64,000 bases of DNA from CAG-826 sp964583155 (GTDB taxonomy: Bacteria > Bacillota_I > Bacilli_A > RFN20 > CAG-826). Below, one piece after another: positions 51,675 to 60,378 of this stretch (position 1 is its first letter; each line of letters starts with the position of its first letter). The position numbers and the translations under genes were made by a program. Location of the stretch: assembly GCA_964583155.1 (NCBI GenBank), contig CAZOUY010000007.1:12395-76394 (forward strand), given 5' to 3'. Below the pieces are notes generated by a model. That model made no database searches. It saw only the letters and a program-made list of their open reading frames with translations, and was not told the origin of the DNA.

Positions 51675-52283
51675 ATGGAAAAGAATGAAACAATCGATAT
51701 CAAAAGAGTCGTCGGACAAAATATCAAATCATTGCGTAAGAAGCACAATATGAGTCAGCAAACGCTCGCTAATCTCGTCGGATACACCGACAAAGCGGTT
51801 TCGAAATGGGAAATAGGAAAGTCATTGCCGGAGATCGATGTCTTAATAAAAATATCCGAATTGTTTCATGTAACTGTCGATTATTTGCTGCATGCGGATA
51901 GTGAAGAAAACATCGACAAATATCTCGCGCCTAAAACAAAAGACCATAATCATCTTTTATCGACATTGCTCATGGTTTTGGTTGTTTGGGTTATCGCTAC
52001 GATTATTTTTGTTTATATCTTGCAAAGAAACCCCGATCAAGATCCCCACTTTTTATGCTTTTGTTGGGCTGTTCCTTGCTCTATGGGCGTGATACTTGTT
52101 TCCTATCGCAATAAAGGTCGAAGAATAATTTCGATTTTCTTATCGATTTTACTATGGACCTTTTTGGTCTGTTTATATCTTGAGTTTTTACTCCATAATA
52201 TGAATTTTTATTTGATCTTTTTGGTTGGCATTCCGACGCAAATAGCTATTTTCGTGTGGTCGAAAATCATTAAAATAAAATAG
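51675..52283 (+). CDS. XRE-type HTH regulator with C-terminal membrane helices
   Basis: 202 residues. The HTH_3 domain (10-70; NIKSLRKKHNMSQQTLANLV, AVSKWEIGKSLPEIDVLIKI) is followed by a linker, then three to four hydrophobic helices (from about 95: LLSTLLMVLVVWVIATIIFV, FLSILLWTFLVCLYLEFLLH, FYLIFLVGIPTQIAIFVW). A DNA-binding protein fixed in the membrane suggests sensing of a surface or membrane signal. No partner gene is evident. GAGG lies before ATG 51675. Confidence 0.85.
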   Translation: MEKNETIDIKRVVGQNIKSLRKKHNMSQQTLANLVGYTDKAVSKWEIGKSLPEIDVLIKISELFHVTVDYLLHADSEENIDKYLAPKTKDHNHLLSTLLMVLVVWVIATIIFVYILQRNPDQDPHFLCFCWAVPCSMGVILVSYRNKGRRIISIFLSILLWTFLVCLYLEFLLHNMNFYLIFLVGIPTQIAIFVWSKIIKIK

Positions 52284-52294
52284 GCCTTGAAATA

Positions 52295-53158
52295 TTATTT
52301 ACCAACCCAAAAATAAAGAGCTTTCTTGAAATATATCCGCCAATACTTCTCTTCATGATGTCCCTTTTCATCGTATAAATAACGGACTTTTTCATGGCTA
52401 TGCCACTTATTTTGAAGAAAAACATAAGTGTATCGTGTGAGCGGTAATAATCTTTTTTCAAGATCATCACCGTTACCTATATAGAAAATAAACTTTCCAC
52501 ATCGATCCATTTTTTCAAGCTTTTCTTGAAGTGTATTTTGAAATTCTTTCTCTTTATATAACGAAAAAGCCGGTGAAAAGCATAATGAAAATCCAAATAT
52601 ATCCCGATATTTCATCCCCATATAAAAAGCAAAAAGTCCACCCATCGAAGATCCACCTATCCCAGTATAACGACTGCTCTGACGAGTGTAGAAGGTACTA
52701 TCAATCAGGGGTTTGATTTTTTGGACGATTTCGTTACCTAAAATTGAAGCATATCCTTCTCCAAAAAGATGATAAGCCTCATTATAATCGGATGATTCAA
52801 TCAGCATTTCGTTAGTGCGATCCAGATCATCATTAGCCGCATCAATGCCAACGACAATAATCCCCTCTTTTTCCTCCTCTAAGAACGATTCAACTATTTC
52901 ATCAGCTTCCCATTCATCGATAAAAGCGGTTTGCTTATCAAAAAGATTTTTGCCATCCATCATGTACAAAACCCGGAATCTTTTATGGGGATTTTGGTAG
53001 TCATAGCATGATGGCAAATAGACTCTTATAAACCGCTCGGGATAGTTATTGGGAATATCCAAATAAACCTTCTTTATATAGAGGGCTCCTTTAGGTGAAA
53101 TGGTATTTGGTAAAGAATCATATAGGCAGAAACCGCCAATTTCTTGAGGCTTAATCAT
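52295..53158 (-). CDS. Putative esterase, alpha/beta hydrolase fold (Fes/YbbA-like)
   Basis: 287 residues. Nucleophile motif GGSSMGGLFA, an RVLYMMDGKNLFDKQT oxyanion region, ERFIRVYLPSCYD at the N-terminus, and a C-terminal His (KWHSHEKVRYL or EKGHHEEKY). It resembles the trilactone/esterase D group that cleaves siderophore or carbohydrate esters. No signal peptide. Shine-Dalgarno is weak, so the start could be further in. Ends 21 bases after the pncB stop on the same strand. Confidence 0.78.
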   Translation of the reverse strand: MIKPQEIGGFCLYDSLPNTISPKGALYIKKVYLDIPNNYPERFIRVYLPSCYDYQNPHKRFRVLYMMDGKNLFDKQTAFIDEWEADEIVESFLEEEKEGIIVVGIDAANDDLDRTNEMLIESSDYNEAYHLFGEGYASILGNEIVQKIKPLIDSTFYTRQSSRYTGIGGSSMGGLFAFYMGMKYRDIFGFSLCFSPAFSLYKEKEFQNTLQEKLEKMDRCGKFIFYIGNGDDLEKRLLPLTRYTYVFLQNKWHSHEKVRYLYDEKGHHEEKYWRIYFKKALYFWVGK

Positions 53159-53178
53159 TGTTGCTTTTCTCCATACTC

Positions 53179-54390
53179 TTATTTTTTATTAGCCAATCTT
53201 TTTTCTTCATTGATCCGATAATTCACCGCGTATCGCAAATAGGCAAGAAACTCCTGATTGAGGCACATCGTTTTACCTTCGACATCGGAAAGCTTAGCAA
53301 CCGGACGTCCATTGACCATCTGCAATTTAATGACAATGTTTAAAGGAGCGACATCCGTATCATTTGAGCAAAAGGTCCCAATACCAAAGGATACTTGAAC
53401 GCGATCTTTAAAATAATCATATAAAGCCTGAGCTTTATCAAAATCTAAGCTATCACTAAATAGGAGCGTCTTGGTTTTCGGATCAATGCCGAATTTCTGA
53501 TAATGAGCAATCATTTTTTCGCCCCAGGCAAATGGATCTCCTGAATCATGACGCACTCCTTTATATGAGCTCGCATGTAGCAAATCGAAATCCAATAAAA
53601 ACAAATCCGTTGTCAAAGTATCCGTTAACGCTATTCCATTATCACCCTTATACTCTTCGAGCCAGTCATTTAAAGCGTAATGATTGGTATATGCTAAAGG
53701 GATGGCGGGAAAGCCCTGATACATTTGAACGAATTCATGAGCAAAGGTTCCAATTGGCGTCAAATTATATTTCATAGCTAAATAAACATTAGATGTGCCA
53801 ACGCAATTCTTTGTTCTTGTGGCAAACTGTTCAACCATATATTCTTGCCACTCGCGCGATAACCGCCGACGACATCCAAACTCTGCAAATCGAAAAGTAT
53901 AGATGCCTTTTTCCATTTTCGTGATCTTTTCTTCTAAGCGCCTTTTCGCAGCGGTGATTAGACTTTTATAATCATATTTCATGCGGAAATATACTTCGTT
54001 GATTATTTCCAGCAAATAAATCTCAAATTGCATCGCCGAAAAGCATGGTCCTTTTATTACACATTCTAATTCGCCTTCTGCGTTTTTATAACAATTTACA
54101 TAATCACGAATCGGATGCCACAATCGCAAGAATTCAACATAGTCATTTTTGATAAAGCGTATGGCGCGTAGATAATCTAATTCTTCTTTCGTAAAGCGTA
54201 ATGAGCAAAGATGATCGATCTGCTCATTGATTTCTTTGACCATTTCATCGCTGAAAACGACATGATCGTTGCGACACTTAAAATAATACTCGCCATTAGC
54301 GTCCGTGTGTTTATGAAAAATCACTTGATTCATATTGAATTTATAAAAATCGGTATCTAACAGACTGATAATAATTGGTTCTAATTTCAT
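53179..54390 (-). CDS. pncB: Nicotinate phosphoribosyltransferase
   Basis: 403 residues. This NAD salvage enzyme links nicotinate and PRPP. The N-terminal LLDTDFYKFNMNQVIFHKH matches the family 'LxTDxYKxxM' start; later come FAEFGCRRRLS, GTSNVYLAMK, the GTFAHEFVQMY catalytic His region, and GVRHDSGDPFAWG (phosphate-binding). Full length. ATG 54390 follows GAGGTG. The esterase gene after it may be cotranscribed. Confidence 0.93.
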   Translation of the reverse strand: MKLEPIIISLLDTDFYKFNMNQVIFHKHTDANGEYYFKCRNDHVVFSDEMVKEINEQIDHLCSLRFTKEELDYLRAIRFIKNDYVEFLRLWHPIRDYVNCYKNAEGELECVIKGPCFSAMQFEIYLLEIINEVYFRMKYDYKSLITAAKRRLEEKITKMEKGIYTFRFAEFGCRRRLSREWQEYMVEQFATRTKNCVGTSNVYLAMKYNLTPIGTFAHEFVQMYQGFPAIPLAYTNHYALNDWLEEYKGDNGIALTDTLTTDLFLLDFDLLHASSYKGVRHDSGDPFAWGEKMIAHYQKFGIDPKTKTLLFSDSLDFDKAQALYDYFKDRVQVSFGIGTFCSNDTDVAPLNIVIKLQMVNGRPVAKLSDVEGKTMCLNQEFLAYLRYAVNYRINEEKRLANKK

Positions 54391-54464
54391 AAATATTACA
54401 CCTCGTAACTATTATAATACGATAAAAGTGACTTTTCATTTTTTTCTTAATTAATTTGCTTCAC

Positions 54465-56963
54465 TTATTTTGCTAATTTTTCGCGTTTGTATTCTTGATA
54501 AAGCGCACTTCTGGTAATCGTATTCAATACATTAGCCGCGCATCTTTGAAGATCCTTTAAGCTGATGATTCCCTGCGCCAAACCATTCTTAATAGCTTCA
54601 ATAGCCTCTTTATTACCCGGCATAATTAAATCATTCCCTGAAGGTAAGCAATAGGTATGATCGCCGCGATCAAAATCAGTGGAGGCCCAGTCGGTCATAA
54701 CCAATCCTTTAAAATGCCATTCATTTCGTAAAACTTTAGTCAATAAATCATGACTATTAGGAGTATAAACACCATTCACTTTATTATAAGAGCTCATAAT
54801 TGCCCCCGGACTCGATAGTTCCAAAGCAATTTGGAAATTACGGAGATAAATTTCCCTTAAGGCACGCTCATGGACATTAGCCGAGGTATATACTCTTTCT
54901 TCCTCTTGATGATTGCAACAAAAATGCTTGAGGCAAGTGCTGACTCCTTTATTAGATTGAACTCCGTTTGTCAAAGCCGCAGCCATCGTTCCTGATAGAT
55001 ACGGATCCTCACTATAATATTCAAAGGTTCTGCCACATAACGGATTTCGATGGATGTTCATACCCGGCGCAAGCCAAATGCTGATTCCGCTTTGTAACAT
55101 CTCTTTACCGATAGCGTTCCCAATTTGTTTAACAAGCTCCTGATTCCAGCTTTGTGCCTGCATAATCGGCACCGGAAAAGCGGTCATATAATTGTAGGCA
55201 TATCGCCCAAGCGATTCATCTAAAAACAGATATTGAAATTCTTCCTTTTGTAAAAATGGTAAGTCTTGACATTCTTTAAAGCTTTTATGGAGATAGTTAT
55301 TATCTTTTTCATCATAAAAACTACGAGGCTTCATAAATAATCCTGAAGGACCATCGGCCAAATTGATATTTGGTATGCCCTTTGTCATCAAATCAATATT
55401 GGTCTTACCGGCAATCCCCGGAGTAAGAAAATGTCCTTCAAGATAATAGGGCGTTCCTACACAGACTTTAATGAGTTCATCGGTAGACAAGGAAGCTAGA
55501 AAATGCTTCACTTCATCATTTTCGCATCTAATTTCAGGATCTTGATAGACAATATTCGGAATATTGTAATCTTCAAAAACTAATGTAACGGAAGAAACAT
55601 CATCCGGATAATTGTATTCTTGAATTGCAGGCCTTAACTCTTCAAAAGGCTTTTTTAAGGGACAAATCGCTTGGCATCGGCTTAAGATCGTTTCTTCTTG
55701 CACTTCCATTTTTAAAATCGGTCGTATCTCATGACTATTGGTTCCGACAAAAAGGCCATATGTCCCCGATTCTAAAATCCAAACGCTATTATCCTCATCA
55801 TATGAGCCCCATTTTGATAAATCAAATAACAAATGGAACTCTTCCTGTTCTTGAGGCGCTAAACATTTCGTCTTAAAATATCCGACTAAAACAAATTTTT
55901 CTTGTCGTAATTTCCCTTGTGGCTTCTTAAGATACAATTGAACAATCTCTTTTCCTGAATACTCATGTCCCGTATTGGTTACTTTAAAAAATAATTTTAG
56001 GCGATGGTGTCCTTCTTGACTGACCTTTAAATAATCAATTTGGAAGCTAGTATAAGAAAGCCCATAGCCAAAGGGATAGCGTGTTTTAATATCAAACGCA
56101 TCAAAATAGCGATATCCAACCATTATTCCTTCACGATATTGATCCTCAAAGGGATTTCCATCTAGATTTCCAAAGGTACTAGATCCCGGATAATCTTCAT
56201 ATTTCAACGCCCAAGTATCCACCAATTTACCGCTTGGAGATACTTTACCACTTACAACATCATTAAAGGCATTGCCTCCTTCTTCGCCTCCTTGCGAAAA
56301 ATGGATGATCGCAGAAATGCCATGAATACCATCAAGAGGTGATAGATCAATCATCCCCCCACAATTGATGACAATAATCGTATCTTTATAATGCTGGGCT
56401 ATTTTTTGAATATTCTGTATCTCAACATCATCAAGATACCAATCGCCTTTAATTAGGGCGCGATCATTTCCTTCCCCGGCTTGACGAGAAATGATATAAA
56501 ACGCAACAGGGCTATCATCCAAATGATGATCCGCTATCATGATCGGTTTTGGAAACTTAAAAAGATTCCAATTGATCATACTAAAAAGATGGCAGGCATC
56601 AATTTGAGGCTCTTCTTTTTTCATTTTTTCTTCGATAAGATTTTGCCACTCGATTTTGGATTTATTAAGCTCTTGATCATATTCATCGAGCCAAGCGCTA
56701 TTTTCAATATGATATCCGTGGGCTAATAACCCTTCGGCAATAGAAATAGAATACCTTTCAAAAACCTCACCGCTTCCCGTTCCACCTTTAATGGTGTGGC
56801 GGGCTCCCACTCCAAAAAGAGCAATTCGTTGATTCTTTAAAGGCAAGACACCATTGTTCTTTAGCAAAACGATTCCTTCACATGCCGCTTGACGTGCCAA
56901 TAATCGATGCTCTTTTTCTTCATTAGTAATTCGATCATCGTGTAATCCAAAAATTTTTCTCAT
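54465..56963 (-). CDS. GH3 family glycoside hydrolase, permuted domain order
   Basis: 832 residues. The GH3 C-terminal domain comes first (1-~330; VLLKNNGVLPLKNQRIALFG), then a fibronectin-like domain (about 335-440), then the catalytic TIM barrel (about 480-832; NLADGPSGLF, KHFCCNHQEEER, and nucleophile Asp in VMTDWAS). This order is known in some rumen GH3 enzymes, such as those of Ruminococcus and Butyrivibrio. Likely a beta-glucosidase acting on disaccharides or short oligosaccharides inside the cell; no signal peptide is seen. Single gene. Confidence 0.9.
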   Translation of the reverse strand: MRKIFGLHDDRITNEEKEHRLLARQAACEGIVLLKNNGVLPLKNQRIALFGVGARHTIKGGTGSGEVFERYSISIAEGLLAHGYHIENSAWLDEYDQELNKSKIEWQNLIEEKMKKEEPQIDACHLFSMINWNLFKFPKPIMIADHHLDDSPVAFYIISRQAGEGNDRALIKGDWYLDDVEIQNIQKIAQHYKDTIIVINCGGMIDLSPLDGIHGISAIIHFSQGGEEGGNAFNDVVSGKVSPSGKLVDTWALKYEDYPGSSTFGNLDGNPFEDQYREGIMVGYRYFDAFDIKTRYPFGYGLSYTSFQIDYLKVSQEGHHRLKLFFKVTNTGHEYSGKEIVQLYLKKPQGKLRQEKFVLVGYFKTKCLAPQEQEEFHLLFDLSKWGSYDEDNSVWILESGTYGLFVGTNSHEIRPILKMEVQEETILSRCQAICPLKKPFEELRPAIQEYNYPDDVSSVTLVFEDYNIPNIVYQDPEIRCENDEVKHFLASLSTDELIKVCVGTPYYLEGHFLTPGIAGKTNIDLMTKGIPNINLADGPSGLFMKPRSFYDEKDNNYLHKSFKECQDLPFLQKEEFQYLFLDESLGRYAYNYMTAFPVPIMQAQSWNQELVKQIGNAIGKEMLQSGISIWLAPGMNIHRNPLCGRTFEYYSEDPYLSGTMAAALTNGVQSNKGVSTCLKHFCCNHQEEERVYTSANVHERALREIYLRNFQIALELSSPGAIMSSYNKVNGVYTPNSHDLLTKVLRNEWHFKGLVMTDWASTDFDRGDHTYCLPSGNDLIMPGNKEAIEAIKNGLAQGIISLKDLQRCAANVLNTITRSALYQEYKREKLAK

Positions 56964-57236
56964 ATCTTTACCCCATTATGTTTAATTAATTTAAGCATTT
57001 TCATAATACAATATTCAATAGAATTTTATTTATATTCTTTGTCGGTTTTTTATTTATGGATCCTTTATCATCAAGGACCATATTTAATTATTATTTGCCA
57101 TATTTTTTAGTTAAATATCATTTTAACCAAATGTAACCGCTTTAAAAATGATATTAAATTGCTTGAATTTTATAAAAAGATAAGTCATTATTAATATAGT
57201 TAAGTGAAGGCATAACGCCTCACAGAAAGGAATAAA

Positions 57237-58451
57237 ATGAAGACCAAGAAAAAATTGTTTTTGCTGACGATTTTATCGTCATTCATGCTTGTCGGTGGAA
57301 CAGTGGCAGCGTACATTGTCACCGATAACGCCGATCCCTTTGGCATTAAAATTACTCCCGGGGAATTAACCGAGGTGGGAACAGGCTCAATTACTCTCGA
57401 ATGGGGCTCCACCATGAACATCTCTAATGTGAGCAATTTAGGAGTGGGCGAATCTGTGGATCGCACTATCTCATTAAAGGCTAGTGGCCAAAATAAAAAT
57501 GAGGATGGCACCACCACCGCTATTGAGCAATATGTCGGATCCCTTTCCTTAACCCTCATCGATTTGTCAGGAAAAGGAAACACCGATGACAGCTTGATTC
57601 ATTATCTATCTGTCGAACTTTTAAACGAGAGTGCTTTAGTCGCAAAAATTCCTACTGAGCAAGCCGAATTTTCTTTAATTACGAATGCCATCGGCACTCC
57701 CCAAGGAAAGGAATACACCTTGCGAATCACCTTAAATGAGAGTGCGAGTCCGGTTTATAGCAGCATTAAAAACGACGTTGTCTATTTACAAGTCGATTGG
57801 AACAAAGCGCTAAATGATGAAAACGAGGCTAACGCTCATACCATCTATGCCAATAAGCCTAGTACTTGGGCAACTCTTTACGCCTATGCCTATAAAGGAT
57901 CAACTATCAATGCCGCCTGGCCCGGTGTCGAAATGACTTATGATGAAGGAACCGGACTATACACATATGATGTTTTATCATCCTTTGACTATGTGATTTT
58001 CAATGATGGCGATTCTCAACAATACCCCTTAAATGGTGAAGAAGGAACTCAAACAGGGTTCACAGCCAGTGATTTTGTCGATACACCATATTTCGACTTC
58101 ACTGATAAGACCTGGAAAACCGAGATTGTCAATCGTGAGAGCTTATTAGCCGATTACTATCTTGTCGGTACCATGACTCAATGGGATTATGATGAAGCCT
58201 ATGCTTTTAGCGCCAATGAAAGTGCCGAAGGTGAATATATGCTATTAGGCGTCACATTAACGAAAGGCACAGAGTTTAAAGTGCGTTCCGCTACTGGTGA
58301 AGGCGGTAACAATGGTTTCTATGGAGATGCTTATGTTAATTCCGTCATTCCCGAAGATGGAACCTATGACATCTACTTTAGACCAGCTGGTAATCCATTA
58401 TGGACCAATAATGGTGGCTACTTTTATGTCGCTCAATCGAGCACTAATTAA
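57237..58451 (+). CDS. SipW-type secreted starch-binding protein with TasA-like N-terminus
   Basis: 404 residues. A short signal peptide (1-25, LTILSSFMLVGGTVAA) ends at a SipW-type site, then YIVTDNADPFGIKI (26-39). Residues about 41-190 are a beta-rich domain (SITLEWGSTMNISNVSNLGV, GSLSLTLIDLS) in the position of TasA/camelysin. Residues 201-293 form a CBM26-like starch-binding module (TLYAYAYKGS, AAWPGVEM, FDYVIFNDGD). Residues 305-402 form a second carbohydrate-binding-like module (DYYLVGTMTQWD, GYFYVAQ). The signal peptidase gene follows. It could form surface fibres that bind starch; this is inferred. Confidence 0.82.
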   Translation: MKTKKKLFLLTILSSFMLVGGTVAAYIVTDNADPFGIKITPGELTEVGTGSITLEWGSTMNISNVSNLGVGESVDRTISLKASGQNKNEDGTTTAIEQYVGSLSLTLIDLSGKGNTDDSLIHYLSVELLNESALVAKIPTEQAEFSLITNAIGTPQGKEYTLRITLNESASPVYSSIKNDVVYLQVDWNKALNDENEANAHTIYANKPSTWATLYAYAYKGSTINAAWPGVEMTYDEGTGLYTYDVLSSFDYVIFNDGDSQQYPLNGEEGTQTGFTASDFVDTPYFDFTDKTWKTEIVNRESLLADYYLVGTMTQWDYDEAYAFSANESAEGEYMLLGVTLTKGTEFKVRSATGEGGNNGFYGDAYVNSVIPEDGTYDIYFRPAGNPLWTNNGGYFYVAQSSTN

Positions 58452-58480
58452 CTTATCTTAATACCTATATTAAAAAGCAC

Positions 58481-58515
58481 GAGAAAAGAGGGCTTACCAA
58501 AAGTCCTCTCTTCTC
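58481..58515 (+). promoter_or_regulatory. Hairpin between the first starch-binding gene and sipW
   Basis: Imperfect stem GAGAAaAGAGG/CCTCTcTTCTC with a 13-base loop lies 30 bases after the stop. No T run follows, only ATTCATATGG, so it is not a standard terminator. It may lower downstream transcription or stabilise the 3' end of the first message. Confidence 0.5.
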
Positions 58516-58532
58516 ATTCATATGGAATCATT

Positions 58533-59183
58533 ATGGAAAAATCTAAAATAAGCAAAATTAAAAACATTATTTCAAATATTATTGTCTTTGGACTATTCAT
58601 CATCGTTGCGGTTCAATTAGTCTTTAAATTCAGTGGGCATACACCATATTTTTTTGGTATGCGCTATGATGTCGTCTTAACGGATAGTATGTCCGAAGTC
58701 AATAAGGAATATGCCGATTTTTTAGAAGGCCATGATGACCAACTAAAACCATTTGATTATATCGTGTCCAAAAAAATAAATGAGAAAACCGAATTGAATA
58801 TCTATGATATTGTCATTTATAAGCATCCCCTTTTCGGTTCCACAGTGCATCGCATCGTTGATATTAAAGAAATCAATGGAACCATAAAATATGGTATTCG
58901 CGCCGATAAGGTAAATTATATGGATGGATACTTTACTCGCGATGCCTTGATTGCCAAGGTCGACCATTCCATTCCTAAATTCGGAAAATTCATCGCTTTT
59001 ATGCAATCGATGTACGGACAAATTATGGTGATCGGACTGGCAGTTATCATTTCAACTTTTTCCTATTTGAGTCAAAAAAATGAAGAAAAAGAGCAAAAGG
59101 CCGCAAGTAATGAGTCTCATGATGAAATAGATGATAGTCCTTCTTTAGCATTAGATAATAGCGAAAACAATGATAAATCATAG
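58533..59183 (+). CDS. sipW: SipW-type signal peptidase I (ER-type Ser/His)
   Basis: 216 residues. Helix 1 spans 12-33. Catalytic Ser52 is in LTDSMSEV (family 'SxSM'), and His106 is in FGSTVHRIVDI, with Asp125 in GIRADKVNYMDG, which is the Ser/His ER-type (SipW) active site, not the Ser/Lys of ordinary SipS. A second helix (about 163-180, IMVIGLAVIISTFSYL) and an acidic tail end the protein. It cleaves the special signal peptides of TasA-like exports. It sits between its two probable substrates, 80 bases after the first and 27 bases before the second. Confidence 0.9.
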   Translation: MEKSKISKIKNIISNIIVFGLFIIVAVQLVFKFSGHTPYFFGMRYDVVLTDSMSEVNKEYADFLEGHDDQLKPFDYIVSKKINEKTELNIYDIVIYKHPLFGSTVHRIVDIKEINGTIKYGIRADKVNYMDGYFTRDALIAKVDHSIPKFGKFIAFMQSMYGQIMVIGLAVIISTFSYLSQKNEEKEQKAASNESHDEIDDSPSLALDNSENNDKS

Positions 59184-59210
59184 ATAAGAGTATTAATGGG
59201 GAAGCAATTT

Positions 59211-60236
59211 ATGAATAAAATAATTAGCAAAAATAAAATACTTTTTTCCTTATCAATTTCATTTGCAGCTATCTTTTTAGTTGGAAATGTTTTTGCTAAT
59301 TATTTAGTAGAGGATAACGCTGATCCCTTAGGATTTAGAATTCAAATTAATGAAAACACCAACTATTATTTAGTCGGAGAATTTTCCAATAATGAAATAA
59401 AGGACGAGTATCTTTTGAGCTTCCAAAATGATAGCGTCTACGCTTTTGGAGATGAATCGGATAATCTTCTATGTCATAATGACGATATCATTCATGTATG
59501 TGATGGTAAAGGCCAGCTTTTATGCTCCTATACGATTCCTCTAGAAGGAACCTATTCTTTTCTTTTTAATGAGAGCGCATTAGAATTATCGACGTTAAGA
59601 TACACTAAAGCGGTTTATCTTCGTAGCATTAACTCGACTCGCCTTTGGGATAAAGGCTTTAGCGTCTATGCTTGGGATAGCACTGGGAAAATAGCCGCCA
59701 TGGATTGGGCGAATGAAGGAAAAATGCTTTATGATGAACAATCAAAAGCATATAAGTATCTGATAAAAGAAGCTTATGATTATTTAATCTTTCATAATAG
59801 TCATGATAATACGAGTGATTCGCGCATTCAAACCGGCGATTTAGCATACGATATCAATACCCCACTTTATCAAATGAGCAGCAATAAAAGCGGGACATGG
59901 ACTACTGTCGATACTCCTTCAATCAATCTTCATAATGATACCTTTGATCACTATTTAGTGGTCTCAATGAATAGCTGGACCACCCAAGATCCTATTTACG
60001 GAATGGAATTCAGTGGCGATAATAGTCAAGAAATATATAGCCTCTATCTTAAAAGTGGCGATTCTTTTAAAATAGTCGGATCGACAGGCTGGGATAATCA
60101 GTTGAATTATTATAATATTGAATCTTCTAAGCGCGTTAATTTCAACACGGATAGTGATAGCAATATCATAATTAAAACCACCGGTAATTATACGTTTTAC
60201 GCCAAAAACAATACCATATATTATTCAATGTTCTAA
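59211..60236 (+). CDS. Second SipW-type secreted starch-binding protein
   Basis: 341 residues from ATG 59211, behind GGGGAAG; an upstream in-frame ATG at 59196 has no site. Signal helix LFSLSISFAAIFLVGNVFA leads to NYLVEDNADPLGFRIQIN (30-47), the same mature start as the first protein. Three carbohydrate-binding-type modules follow: 51-120 (NYYLVGEFSN), 134-222 (SVYAWDSTGK, YDYLIFHNSH; CBM26-like but with a weakened WPG core, MDWANEG), and 246-341 (HYLVVSMNSWTT, FKIVGSTGWD). It lacks the TasA-like domain of its partner. Likely surface-bound starch binder. Confidence 0.78.
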   Translation: MNKIISKNKILFSLSISFAAIFLVGNVFANYLVEDNADPLGFRIQINENTNYYLVGEFSNNEIKDEYLLSFQNDSVYAFGDESDNLLCHNDDIIHVCDGKGQLLCSYTIPLEGTYSFLFNESALELSTLRYTKAVYLRSINSTRLWDKGFSVYAWDSTGKIAAMDWANEGKMLYDEQSKAYKYLIKEAYDYLIFHNSHDNTSDSRIQTGDLAYDINTPLYQMSSNKSGTWTTVDTPSINLHNDTFDHYLVVSMNSWTTQDPIYGMEFSGDNSQEIYSLYLKSGDSFKIVGSTGWDNQLNYYNIESSKRVNFNTDSDSNIIIKTTGNYTFYAKNNTIYYSMF

Positions 60237-60311
60237 TAAAATAAAATCTATTAAATTTATCAGGGAAAATCGGGGACAACTATTTAGAACCCGATAAATT
60301 TTATAGATCCT

Positions 60312-60342
60312 AAAAAAGAACGCAGTTTAAGGCGTTCTTTTG
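60312..60342. terminator. Terminator of the sipW locus
   Basis: Stem AAAGAACGC/GCGTTCTTT with an 8-base loop and A/T runs on both sides. It ends the plus-strand operon and probably the minus-strand lipoprotein gene too. Confidence 0.87.
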
Positions 60343-60378
60343 ATTCTAAATTTTAAAAGTAGTTCTCTATAAATTCTT

